From: a virus
IMG/VR virus record: IMGVR_UViG_3300013102_000060
Span: 1 to 28,628 of that record
DNA length: 28,628 nt
Strand: one strand, 5' to 3'
Shown here: positions 1 through 6,293 of the stretch, piece by piece
Layout: each line of letters begins with the position of its first letter
How positions within the stretch are numbered: position 1 is the first letter of the stretch
Translations under genes and position numbers: made by a program
The notes under the pieces: model-generated
Database searches by the model: none
Told to the model about the DNA's origin: nothing
The model's input: only the letters and a program-made list of their open reading frames with translations

Positions 1-1
1 C

Positions 2-778
2 GACCGTGGAAGGTGCCAGTGCCACCGTGCGGCGCGCTTTCTTCGTCTTTGGGGCTCCGACTGCACAGCCGTCTTCCATCTCTTGGTAGGCCTTCGTAAT
101 GCGCACACAAGGCGTAACAGCGTCGAGCTGGCAGTCAGCCCGGGTGAGCGCTGGTGCCTCGCCCAGACGCAGCCCAGCGCCGATGAGCAGGAGCCACATG
201 GGCCGCTGCCATTCGTCGGCTTGCTCGATGATGAGATTCATCTGGTCCATCGTCAGGAACATGGCTTTGTCTTCGGTGGTGTCATCCTTGGGCAGCAGTC
301 GGCCGTTGCATGGGTTGTCCGGCCGGAGGCGCCGGCGGACGGCCGAATTCATGGCGGCATGGATGAAGCCGTGCACGTTGGCTATGGTCTTCGGGGAGCA
401 GCCTTTCTTGACCATGCCCTTGATCCAGCGAATGAGATCGTCCTCGGTGACTTGGTCCACGGGCAGGTGGCCCAGCCCGGCGAAGTGGTTTTTGATGTAG
501 CCGCGGTAGCGCTTGATCGTGTACTCGCGGACGTTGATCAGTCGCTCGATGTGTCCCAGCGCGACTTCCTCAAATGATGGGGACTTGGAGACCTGACGCA
601 GCAGGGCTGTCTGCGCGGCTTGGGTATCGTGCTTGACTGCCTCGAGTAGTCCCTTCCACTGGATGGCCGCCGTCTCTGTTGGGAGGGTCTGCCGGTGCCG
701 CTTGCCTTTGTCGTACCACTCGACGCGGTAGCTGGTAATCTTCCCAGCGGCGTTCTTGCGGGTCTCGATGGTTGCCAT
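2..778 (-). CDS. int: Tyrosine integrase, N-terminal 259 aa (cut by window edge)
   Basis: Site-specific recombinase that would integrate the phage DNA at the host attachment site. Reading the minus strand from the ATG at 776-778 gives an unbroken frame to the window edge, so the C-terminus is missing. Residues 1-60 look like an arm-binding domain (basic, strand-rich start), 65-165 like the SAM-like core-binding domain, and the catalytic domain begins near 170. The first catalytic Arg lies in the motif GAGLRLGEAPAL (R204), and a Lys-rich hairpin PKTKKARRTV (about 243-252) fits the catalytic Lys region. The second Arg/His box and the Tyr are off the window. The ATG overlaps the preceding TAA by one base, so it is translationally coupled to the upstream small gene. 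The family call is secure; the att site it uses is inferred from the tRNA-like element upstream. Confidence 0.93.
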   Translation of the reverse strand, partial: MATIETRKNAAGKITSYRVEWYDKGKRHRQTLPTETAAIQWKGLLEAVKHDTQAAQTALLRQVSKSPSFEEVALGHIERLINVREYTIKRYRGYIKNHFAGLGHLPVDQVTEDDLIRWIKGMVKKGCSPKTIANVHGFIHAAMNSAVRRRLRPDNPCNGRLLPKDDTTEDKAMFLTMDQMNLIIEQADEWQRPMWLLLIGAGLRLGEAPALTRADCQLDAVTPCVRITKAYQEMEDGCAVGAPKTKKARRTVALAPSTV

Positions 779-1056
779 TACGCTGCCCACTCCTGCTGGT
801 AATCGGCGTGGTTGGAGTAGACGCTGGCGAGTGCATAGAGCGCAATGGAGCCAAGCTCAATCGTGTCGTCGTTACGGGTCAGCGAGTCCTCGTGGTCCTC
901 TCTGCACGCTGCGATGATCGCTCGTTTCGCCGCGCACTCAGCAAGCATCCTGTCCCCGGCAGCTTCCAGCCCGAAATCCATGTCGCCTTGAAGTTGCTTC
1001 GCTTCGGCCTCATCCTCGGCGATCCTGGCTTCGAGGAATTCGGTGATGCTAAGCAC
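778..1056 (-). CDS. DUF6221-like small phage protein
   Basis: Small acidic protein of about 92 aa with no enzymatic motif. It resembles the DUF6221 proteins frequent in actinophages: a start of the type LSITEFLEARIAEDEAEA, then a helical region containing CREDHED. I chose the GTG at 1054-1056, which has a good GGAGGG site just upstream; an in-frame GTG two codons earlier (1060-1062) is also possible. A longer frame reaches 1116, but it would only overlap the upstream gene. It overlaps the preceding gene's stop region by a few bases and the integrase ATG by one base, so it sits in a three-gene integration operon. Function unknown; an excisionase role is possible but no winged-helix signature is visible. 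Confidence 0.72.
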   Translation of the reverse strand: MLSITEFLEARIAEDEAEAKQLQGDMDFGLEAAGDRMLAECAAKRAIIAACREDHEDSLTRNDDTIELGSIALYALASVYSNHADYQQEWAA

Positions 1057-1330
1057 GGTCACCCTCCTTCGCAGACGAGAGTCCACTCCCTTTGCAGGTT
1101 GAGCAGATCGTCTCAAGGTCGATCTCTTCCGGATCCGCTAATCCAGTTCCCTCGCATGTTGGGCACAGATGGTGCGGAAGCATCAGAGGGGTGGCGGCAG
1201 CCAGTGCAGCCTCTGCGTCTCGCTGGAACGTGCCTCGGGTCTCTTCCGATTCGTTGTCCCAGTCAGTGCCATGGTGGCGCATGTAGATGGCCTTTGATGC
1301 GGCGTCCCTTGCCGCCTCCGTGATCCTCAT
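1049..1330 (-). CDS. Small zinc-finger protein with two CxxCxGxG motifs
   Basis: 93-aa protein whose C-terminal third carries CPTCEGTG (about 56-63) and CSTCKGSG (about 76-83). Two CxxCxGxG repeats form a DnaJ-type zinc-binding module, which mediates protein or nucleic-acid contacts in that family. There is no J domain, so it is not a DnaJ. The N-terminal half is a helical region rich in Ala, Arg and Glu. The ATG at 1328-1330 has a strong GGGGAG site five bases upstream. It is the first gene of the integrase operon and overlaps the next gene. Such stand-alone zinc-knuckle proteins are common in actinophages and unassigned. The gene is clear, the role unknown. Confidence 0.75.
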   Translation of the reverse strand: MRITEAARDAASKAIYMRHHGTDWDNESEETRGTFQRDAEAALAAATPLMLPHHLCPTCEGTGLADPEEIDLETICSTCKGSGLSSAKEGDRA

Positions 1331-1387
1331 TTGAGCTCCCCAATTCCCTCGATTGTTGGACCGGGAGGAACTGATGCGCTCACCCGG

Positions 1388-1425
1388 AAAAACGAAAACC
1401 CCCTAGAACTCACCGGTTCCGGGGG
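1388..1425 (-). terminator. Intrinsic terminator after the XRE-regulator operon
   Basis: On the minus strand an imperfect hairpin (GGGGG/CCCCC outer stem, GAAC/GTTC inner stem, six-base loop) is followed by TTTTCGTTTTT. It would stop transcripts coming from the immunity genes before they enter the integrase operon. Confidence 0.7.
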
Positions 1426-1477
1426 ATTCGTTGACCTGACTTTAACAGTTCTTGGGGGGATTTTCTCGGCTTCAGGG

Positions 1478-1515
1478 GGGAAGCCCGGTAACTTCGTTGA
1501 GTTACCGGGCTTCCC
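1478..1515. terminator. 15-bp perfect hairpin next to the tRNA-like element
   Basis: GGGAAGCCCGGTAAC at 1478-1492 and its exact complement at 1501-1515 enclose an eight-base loop. On the minus strand it lies directly after the tRNA 3'-end-like sequence, as a tRNA terminator would. It may be part of the att core acquired from the host tRNA locus, restoring the tRNA gene's terminator on integration. No long T-tract follows, so the termination role is inferred from structure and position. Confidence 0.6.
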
Positions 1516-1544
1516 GGGGCGGAGACGGGGGGATTTGAACCCCA
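1516..1544 (-). other. attP: Candidate attP core: 3' end of a tRNA-Ser-like sequence
   Basis: On the minus strand the bases read GGGGTTCAAATCCCCCC, a T-arm with its TTCAAAT loop, followed by GTCTCCGCC, an acceptor 3' strand plus discriminator. The acceptor end fits tRNA-Ser (GCU type), whose 5' strand would be GGAGACG. No such 5' half is found upstream, so this is a fragment, not a tRNA gene. Tyrosine-integrase phages commonly carry the 3' end of their target tRNA as the core crossover site, and the integrase lies close by. Phage genes on both sides argue for attP rather than attL or attR. The exact core boundaries need comparison with a host tRNA-Ser gene. Confidence 0.66.
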
Positions 1545-1703
1545 TTTTTCGAACTCGCTCAGTGTGCGCTTCTGCCTTGCAAATAAAGGGAAGTGGGCCG
1601 ATTTGGCCCGGATTATCGAAACCGCAGAAACAGCGCTATCGGGGGTGATTTGACCCTACTTCCCCCCATTGGGGGAAACAGTGCCCGCGTGTCGCAAGCG
1701 ACG

Positions 1704-1940
1704 TCAAAAGGTCTTCGCGACGTACTCGAACGCAGCCTCAAACGTGTCCCATTCGGTTACTAGCCCGCCCGCGGCTCGTACGGCCGTGAAGGGCCTGTAA
1801 TCCTGGTCGTCCTTGATGATCAGGGCTATTTGTACTTCACCTGCACTACTCAGCCGGTACACCTGCCATTCTTGCGAGTCTGGGTCGTGGCGCCGAGCAA
1901 TGTGCTTGACCCCGCGGTACGTCATCGTTGGTTCGCTCAC
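1704..1940 (-). CDS. Hypothetical small protein coupled to the XRE regulator
   Basis: 78-aa protein, not recognised. It reads as a small mixed alpha/beta domain: a strand-rich first half (WQVYRLSSAGEVQIALIIKD) and a C-terminal helix ending EAAFEYVAKTF. No membrane segment or Cys cluster. Its ATG overlaps the TGA of the XRE gene (ATGA), so the two are translationally coupled. That makes an immunity or partner role (antirepressor, toxin-antitoxin-like partner) conceivable but unproven. It is followed by a non-coding region and a terminator. Confidence 0.65.
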   Translation of the reverse strand: MSEPTMTYRGVKHIARRHDPDSQEWQVYRLSSAGEVQIALIIKDDQDYRPFTAVRAAGGLVTEWDTFEAAFEYVAKTF

Positions 1941-2209
1941 GAGCGTGCACCTTTGGTGCCGGGAAGCTCATCTGATTCGCCTAACAAATACGCGAGAGGA
2001 ATCCCCAGAGTCTCTTCGATCTTGAAAAGGTGTTCTGGCATCAGCCGGACCTCGTTGTTCACTAACCGACTGAAGTTGGGCTGAGACATGCCGAATCTTC
2101 GTGCTGCCTCTGCCTGACTAATTCCTAGGTCACTGAGCGCGGCTCGGATCCGAGCTGTCATTAGTCGCGAAGCTGAAGGCTTTCGCTTCGAGACATCTTC
2201 GTCTTCCAT
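1937..2209 (-). CDS. XRE/Cro-C1 family DNA-binding regulator
   Basis: 90-aa DNA-binding protein with a single Cro/C1-type helix-turn-helix. The motif ISQAEAARRFGMSQPNFSRLVNNE (about residues 30-53, quoted with its turn at RFGMS) has the canonical Q-x-x-x-A pattern. The helix after it (HLFKIEETLGIPLAYLLGE) is the typical fifth helix of XRE domains. There is no C-terminal peptidase or dimerisation domain, so it is shorter than a LexA/CI-type repressor. Position next to the candidate attP and integrase suggests the immunity repressor or a Cro-like switch protein. The ATG at 2209 has only a distant AGGGAG; an internal ATG at codon 17 lacks a ribosome site. Confidence 0.85.
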   Translation of the reverse strand: MEDEDVSKRKPSASRLMTARIRAALSDLGISQAEAARRFGMSQPNFSRLVNNEVRLMPEHLFKIEETLGIPLAYLLGESDELPGTKGARS

Positions 2210-2256
2210 GAGCGGAACGATACGCTCCCTGCTCGCCCGCGAGAAGGACAGTGTAG

Positions 2257-2637
2257 CTATTCAGGCAGGAATCCGGGCGGACGCTTGCCCCACTGAATGA
2301 CACGCAGCCATTCGGGGCAGCGGTTGTATTGGTCGATGTCCCATTCGGACTCCGTGACGGGTCGTACGTCATCCTTGGGCAGCCAGGCGGTGAGGCTGTC
2401 TTTGTCGTCGTCGTACCATTGGACGCTGATCTGGGTTCGGTTCCAGTGGGTGGCGTCGGCGTAGACGGCGACCTTCCCGCCGCCCTTCAGTGGCACTTGC
2501 GCGTGCACTTTGGGTTGATGGCCGGGCTCCCATGAGCGGACGTCCTCCACAGGCCCCACACGCGCTGGGTGGGTGAACTCGTACGTCACACCATCCAGCA
2601 GGAACGACGTCGGCGGATAGATCATGCCCACCATCAT
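2257..2637 (-). CDS. Hypothetical phage protein (WYDDD-type)
   Basis: About 122-126 aa, unassigned. The sequence is rich in aromatic residues and short strands (FLLDGVTYEFTHPARVG, then ISVQWYDDDKDSLTAWLPKDDVRPV), suggesting a compact beta domain. No membrane segment, signal peptide or catalytic motif. The start is uncertain: ATG codons lie at 2637, 2634 and 2625, and none has a clear GGAGG site. It is divergently oriented from the plus-strand gene starting at 2652, only 14 bases away, so their promoters must overlap each other's coding sequence. Proteins of this style recur in actinophage early or immunity regions. Confidence 0.65.
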   Translation of the reverse strand: MMVGMIYPPTSFLLDGVTYEFTHPARVGPVEDVRSWEPGHQPKVHAQVPLKGGGKVAVYADATHWNRTQISVQWYDDDKDSLTAWLPKDDVRPVTESEWDIDQYNRCPEWLRVIQWGKRPPGFLPE

Positions 2638-2651
2638 GCCAAGATGGTCCA

Positions 2652-2819
2652 GTGGAAGTTACCTTGACCATCGAGAACGCTGAGGGTGAGCAAGGCTCTG
2701 TGCAAGCTGCGGGCGCCGACTATGCATCCGCTTATGCCGCGGCCCGGGAACTCATCCCCGAAGGTTGCCGGGCCATCGCCATCCGCACCAACAACACCCA
2801 GGAGACCAGAGGCCAATGA
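2652..2819 (+). CDS. 55-aa hypothetical protein, first gene of plus-strand operon
   Basis: Short gene starting with GTG at 2652 and ending at the TGA at 2817-2819, which overlaps the next gene's ATG (ATGA). The product begins EVTLTIENAEGEQGS, contains an Ala-rich helix (ADYASAYAAARELIP), and then a strand CRAIAIRTNN. The pattern strand-helix-strand and the tight coupling to the next gene argue that it is real despite its size and weak ribosome site. No function recognised. It could be a small double-stranded-RNA-binding-like or regulator fold, but that is only a shape resemblance. Confidence 0.62.
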   Translation: MEVTLTIENAEGEQGSVQAAGADYASAYAAARELIPEGCRAIAIRTNNTQETRGQ

Positions 2820-3499
2820 CGACTGAGTATGCCGAGAATGACGCCATCCCCGCGGGTGTCCCCACGCAGGGGCACAAGGACCCGGACGGTAACGAGTGCC
2901 GCGGGCGGTGGATCACGGACACCAGCAATAAGGGTAAGCCGCAGGCGATCATGGTCGAGCGGTTTGTTGAGACGAAACCAGAGGTCAGCGAATGGGATAT
3001 CTGGATCGAAGCCAAGGAAGGTATCGGCGAAGCGGAGAAGCTAAACCCGAAACCGATCAAGGCTCCAACGTTCTTCGAAGCCGCCTCCGAATACATGTGG
3101 AAGGATAAGCAGCTTGCCCGGCCGGTCGGCCCCAACGGCAAGAAGGCTCGAAATCTTCTGCATAAGCAGGGCGGCAATTGGTACATGCGTTCCTGGGATC
3201 ACCCCAAAGACGAAATGGGCCGACGTCTCTGGCCTACCGAAGATCAGGCACGAGGCCTGACCATCTGGAACGTTTGGGTCGAGGGCCAGGCGGTCGGCGA
3301 AGAGCGCGAGCCTGCTTCGAAGGTTAACGGCCCGCACATCGTGGCGGATTCCTTCGACAAGGCTGTGCAGAAGTACATCGCGACCCTTGGCCCGGTGGAA
3401 GCATCAAACTTCGCCAAGGATGAAGAGCGGAACGTCTGGACCTACCAAGGGCGGAAGCTCTACCCAACCGAAGGACGCGCCCGCGTAACCTTCGGATAA
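2816..3499 (+). CDS. Hypothetical protein with an internal tandem duplication
   Basis: 227-aa soluble protein, not recognised. Two copies of a unit of about 85 residues can be seen. Each has an aromatic strand (EWDIWIEA near residue 60; IWNVWVEG near 150), then FFEAASEYM or SFDKAVQKYI, then a W-containing strand and the end motif RLWPTEDQAR or KLYPTEGRAR. The start ATG at 2816 overlaps the stop of the 55-aa gene, and a longer frame from 2765 has no ribosome site. The gene ends 11 bases before a strong hairpin. Transcribed against the neighbouring immunity genes and the late operon, it may belong to a lysogenic or early transcript. No catalytic motif is visible. Confidence 0.75.
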   Translation: MTTEYAENDAIPAGVPTQGHKDPDGNECRGRWITDTSNKGKPQAIMVERFVETKPEVSEWDIWIEAKEGIGEAEKLNPKPIKAPTFFEAASEYMWKDKQLARPVGPNGKKARNLLHKQGGNWYMRSWDHPKDEMGRRLWPTEDQARGLTIWNVWVEGQAVGEEREPASKVNGPHIVADSFDKAVQKYIATLGPVEASNFAKDEERNVWTYQGRKLYPTEGRARVTFG

Positions 3500-3510
3500 A
3501 TGCGACTCAT

Positions 3511-3548
3511 AATGGCCTCAACCCTCGGTATTGAGGGTGGAGGCCATT
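3511..3548 (+). terminator. Hairpin terminator of the plus-strand operon
   Basis: AATGGCCTCAACCCTC at 3511-3526 pairs with 3533-3548 (one mismatch) across a six-base loop, starting 11 bases after the stop codon. A T-tract is weak, as is common in actinobacterial terminators. It separates the duplicated-domain gene from the epimerase gene. Confidence 0.72.
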
Positions 3549-3564
3549 CGCGCTTCGGGTAAAG

Positions 3565-3591
3565 TTGACCCTTGGTAAATTGGCCTAAAAA
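3565..3591 (+). promoter_or_regulatory. Possible promoter of the epimerase gene
   Basis: TTGACC at 3565-3570 and TAAAAA at 3586-3591 are spaced 15 bases apart, between the upstream terminator and the gene. The -35 is good and the -10 mediocre. A dedicated promoter is expected because a terminator precedes the gene. Confidence 0.35.
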
Positions 3592-3601
3592 TGGGGAAAC
3601 A

Positions 3602-4927
3602 ATGAGTGCTGCTGGCACCTACATGACTAACGAGCAAGAGGTAGGCTTGCCGCCGCTCCGAGCTGAGCGGAAAGCGATCTGGGACTATTACCGGATCGAG
3701 TTCCTACCTAACGGATACCCGGGCCGCCGCACCGATGGCGTGCTGATGGCTCACCCCATCTACGGCCCATACGTCATCACTGACTACATCACCCAGTACA
3801 GGATCACGAAGGACCAACTTTTCCTCGACTCCGCGTTCAGGGTCGCAGACGCCGCCGTGGAGCAGATGCAAGACCTGCAAGGCAGCTTGGTCTTCATGTA
3901 CGACGAAGAAAAGGCGAAGGTTTCCAGCAAGAAGGGGACTTGGTACAGCGGGCTGACTCAGTCGCGCTATGTGGACGTTTTCGCAAAGCTCCTGAAATTC
4001 CCAGGCGGGGACCGGTTCCGCGAGCCGCTGTCCAGGATTCTCGCGAGCCTGACGATCCCCGTTGACAAGGGCGGTGTTGCCCGGTACACGCCCAACGGTG
4101 GACTCATCATCGAGGAGTACCCGGCCACTTTCCCGAACTGCACGCTCAACGGGTGGACCACTGCGACGACCATCATCAAGGATCTCGCCGTTTCGACCAA
4201 CGACGAAAGTCACTGGGAAATCTTCAGGCAGTCCGTCCGCGGCATGGAAAGCATCATCTCGCTCTACGACGTGCCTGAGTTGGCGAACTCACGCTACAAA
4301 CTGGAAGGCGACGCAACCTTCCGGCTGGCGGCGGCCGGATCGAACGTCGAGGTTCAGGACGTCCAAGTTATGGTCCCGGGGAGCGGTACTTTTGACGCGA
4401 ACGTGGACGGCGACGAAGCCGGCGAGGCGCTAAAGGCTGGCCCGGTCGAAATTGTTGATGGAAGCTTTGAGAACATCAAGGTTCGGATGAGCCGGTACTC
4501 CTGGCCGGACCCGAACAAGATACTGCTGAAGGTTGTTGCCGAGCAGGAAGGGCAGTTGAGCGTTTCCATCGGCGACGCGGATTACAACCCGTTTGGTAGC
4601 GTGCCAAAGATCAAGGGCTGGCGGCAGCTACAGGAGTTCACTGTGGAGGCTGGCGAGAATCTCATTGAAGTTGAGGTTCCCTGGATCGCGGCGGAGATGA
4701 TCGCGCACCCGACGAACTTCGCGAAGAAAATCACTAACCGTCAGTTCAACGTCTACCACTACATCCACATCGACACGATCAGCAAGATTCTCGAGCAAAG
4801 CAGCAGCAATATTCTGCGCTACTACCTCGACAAGTGGACCGAAGCGCCGAACATCTGGCCCGGGCACCCGGCCTATCAGGATGAGCGCCTCATGATGGAA
4901 CGCTTCGACATGCTGAAGCACAAATAG
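3602..4927 (+). CDS. D-glucuronyl C5-epimerase-like protein
   Basis: Predicted polysaccharide-modifying enzyme of 441 aa related to the D-glucuronyl C5-epimerase C-terminal family (PF06662, GLCE). That family inverts C5 of glucuronic acid residues in a polymer to iduronic acid. Seen in the sequence: a helical (alpha/alpha-toroid-like) N-terminal half with WYSGLTQSRYV (114-124) and GGLIIEEYP (166-174), the latter matching the Glu-Tyr catalytic signature. It continues with TLNGWTTATTIIKDL (181-195). A strand-rich segment (about 235-375) looks like an inserted beta-sandwich, and the C-terminal LRYYLDKW (405-412) returns to the helical fold. No signal peptide or membrane segment is visible. The ATG at 3602 has GGGGAA upstream; a TTG at 3572 has none. 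It has its own terminators on both sides and converges on a deacetylase gene. Family assignment is from motif recognition; the substrate is unknown. Confidence 0.78.
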   Translation: MSAAGTYMTNEQEVGLPPLRAERKAIWDYYRIEFLPNGYPGRRTDGVLMAHPIYGPYVITDYITQYRITKDQLFLDSAFRVADAAVEQMQDLQGSLVFMYDEEKAKVSSKKGTWYSGLTQSRYVDVFAKLLKFPGGDRFREPLSRILASLTIPVDKGGVARYTPNGGLIIEEYPATFPNCTLNGWTTATTIIKDLAVSTNDESHWEIFRQSVRGMESIISLYDVPELANSRYKLEGDATFRLAAAGSNVEVQDVQVMVPGSGTFDANVDGDEAGEALKAGPVEIVDGSFENIKVRMSRYSWPDPNKILLKVVAEQEGQLSVSIGDADYNPFGSVPKIKGWRQLQEFTVEAGENLIEVEVPWIAAEMIAHPTNFAKKITNRQFNVYHYIHIDTISKILEQSSSNILRYYLDKWTEAPNIWPGHPAYQDERLMMERFDMLKHK

Positions 4928-4932
4928 ATAGC

Positions 4933-4974
4933 ACAGGAACGCCCCCGCTCTGAAATAGAGTGGGGGCGTTCTGT
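4933..4974. terminator. Bidirectional terminator between epimerase and deacetylase
   Basis: A GC-rich stem (AACGCCCCCGCTCT against AGAGTGGGGGCGTT, flanked by ACAG/CTGT with one bulged G) encloses a five-base loop. It starts five bases after the epimerase stop and ends six bases before the deacetylase stop, so it serves both convergent genes. Confidence 0.85.
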
Positions 4975-4979
4975 TGCTA

Positions 4980-6287
4980 TTAGACAGGTCGGAAGTGTGG
5001 CTCGTCGAGGAACTCGATGGACCCGCCGGACTCCCGTCCGATAGTGGCCCGAATGGACAGTGTGGATAGATCGGCGGGCAAGGTTACGTGCATCCGACAA
5101 TCGACCGGGGACCCGTCCCCGGGAAGCGTGAACAGCCGTTCCTTCTTGAACCGCGTGTCATCTCCCGTGTCATGAACCTGCAAGCGAAGCGTTGCTTGGT
5201 CGCCGCCTGACGCCCTGGCTGGGACTGCCATCTCACAGACGCCCCCCATTGCCCATCCAAAGCGTGTGGCGAGGAAGATCCCTTGTGTCATGGGCCTCGC
5301 CATGTCAGATGCTGTCAGGAGGTGTTTCCCGTCCACCGTCCGCAGCGAGTATCCTGAACGTCCTCCCCAGCCCTCAAAGTCGTTGACGAATTGGGTGTTC
5401 GTCAGGAGGTCTTCACGTCTGGAGTGCGTTGCGTCAGCAACAGCCATGCCCGACACTGTCAGGACTTCGAGCCGGCCAGCCGACCGCTCCGCTGCCAGAT
5501 AGGCCAAGATCGTCTCGAAGTCTTCAAGCGCGATGCCTTTGGGGGAGTCGGCTTCCCCGGGGTGCATGTAGAGCGTTATTCCGCGGCCGTGCCGCTGCGT
5601 TTCCCGGATGATGTCTATCGTTCTCTCCACCGGCCGTCCCTCGACGGTCATGTGGGATGCGCCCAGTTTGATACGCCCGTCCAGCGGTTGCATGAATCCA
5701 GAGCTCTTGCCGTCACTGAAAGCATGACTGTTTTGGATGGCCGTGCCTGCCAGCGTGAAGAACGCACCAACGCCTCGGCCCAGATTGAATCCGTCGTAGT
5801 TTGAGGATCCATTGACCATGAACCCGTCAACGACAAGCTTGGGCCCGACGTATTCCTGCAGTCGTTGCTGACCGCCCACGATGGCGTCGATAATTCCTGC
5901 CTCGTCAGTATGAGGGCGGTGGTCGCCAGCGTGGTTCCAAACCTCAATGCCGTCATAAAGAGCCATGTCAGTGACTTCTTGCCACGTGACTTGGTTGTTT
6001 TGTTCGAAGGCCATGTTGTCCGCGTTCAAACAAATGCTGCCAGGCATCCTGTATTTCCGCATCAGCGGAAGCACTCTGTCACGCATAGCGTTCAGCCAGT
6101 GATCAAACCTCAGCGATACGACTGCTTTACCTTGGACGCCAAGAGCTCCCCGGCGCATATAAGCCTGCTGCTGAAGTATTGCGTGCCGGGCCCCGGCGTA
6201 CGGCAATAGAGCGGCTGGCGGCAAAGGACTCTCGCGCCCACTATTTTCTGCAGCTGAGGTGACCAGCTGTGTAATTTCCCCATTCAC
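4980..6287 (-). CDS. Polysaccharide deacetylase-like protein with C-terminal beta domain
   Basis: Predicted metal-dependent carbohydrate deacetylase of about 435 aa. The NodB-like core keeps the metal-binding elements: RFDH (60-63, Asp62) and NHAGDH (118-123, His119 and His123, compare the family HSxxH). It also shares a later YMHPGEAD segment with the fibre-fused deacetylase of this phage. From about residue 300 on, after SRREDLLTN, a strand-rich region beginning FVNDFEGWGG resembles carbohydrate-binding beta-sandwiches. The frame runs up to a GTG at 6341, but that codon lies inside the upstream terminator, so I prefer the GTG at 6287, six bases after a TACATT box (leaderless). It lacks a tail-attachment domain. 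It converges on the epimerase gene. Substrate unknown: N- or O-acetylated surface glycan is likely. Confidence 0.77.
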   Translation of the reverse strand: MNGEITQLVTSAAENSGRESPLPPAALLPYAGARHAILQQQAYMRRGALGVQGKAVVSLRFDHWLNAMRDRVLPLMRKYRMPGSICLNADNMAFEQNNQVTWQEVTDMALYDGIEVWNHAGDHRPHTDEAGIIDAIVGGQQRLQEYVGPKLVVDGFMVNGSSNYDGFNLGRGVGAFFTLAGTAIQNSHAFSDGKSSGFMQPLDGRIKLGASHMTVEGRPVERTIDIIRETQRHGRGITLYMHPGEADSPKGIALEDFETILAYLAAERSAGRLEVLTVSGMAVADATHSRREDLLTNTQFVNDFEGWGGRSGYSLRTVDGKHLLTASDMARPMTQGIFLATRFGWAMGGVCEMAVPARASGGDQATLRLQVHDTGDDTRFKKERLFTLPGDGSPVDCRMHVTLPADLSTLSIRATIGRESGGSIEFLDEPHFRPV

Positions 6288-6293
6288 TGCACC

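Larger units (their letters stand above)
1331..1703. other. Non-coding region between immunity and integrase operons
   Basis: 373 bases without a convincing gene. Reading frames here lack codon bias and ribosome sites. From left to right it holds a leader for the integrase operon (about 1331-1387), a minus-strand terminator (1388-1425), a 15-bp perfect hairpin (1478-1515), the 3' end of a tRNA-Ser-like sequence (1516-1544), and about 155 bases with short dyads. Those include GGGCC/GGCCC near 1592-1606 and TTCCCCC/GGGGGAA at 1660-1677. The layout fits an attP with flanking arm sites, but I cannot define arm sites by eye. Confidence 0.7.

Noticed and set aside
1516-1610. A complete tRNA gene
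   Set aside because: Only the T-arm and 3' acceptor strand are present; no matching 5' acceptor strand, D-arm or anticodon arm upstream on the minus strand.
1331-1648. 105-aa plus-strand reading frame in the non-coding region
   Set aside because: It crosses a terminator, a hairpin and the tRNA-like element, and has no ribosome site or domain.
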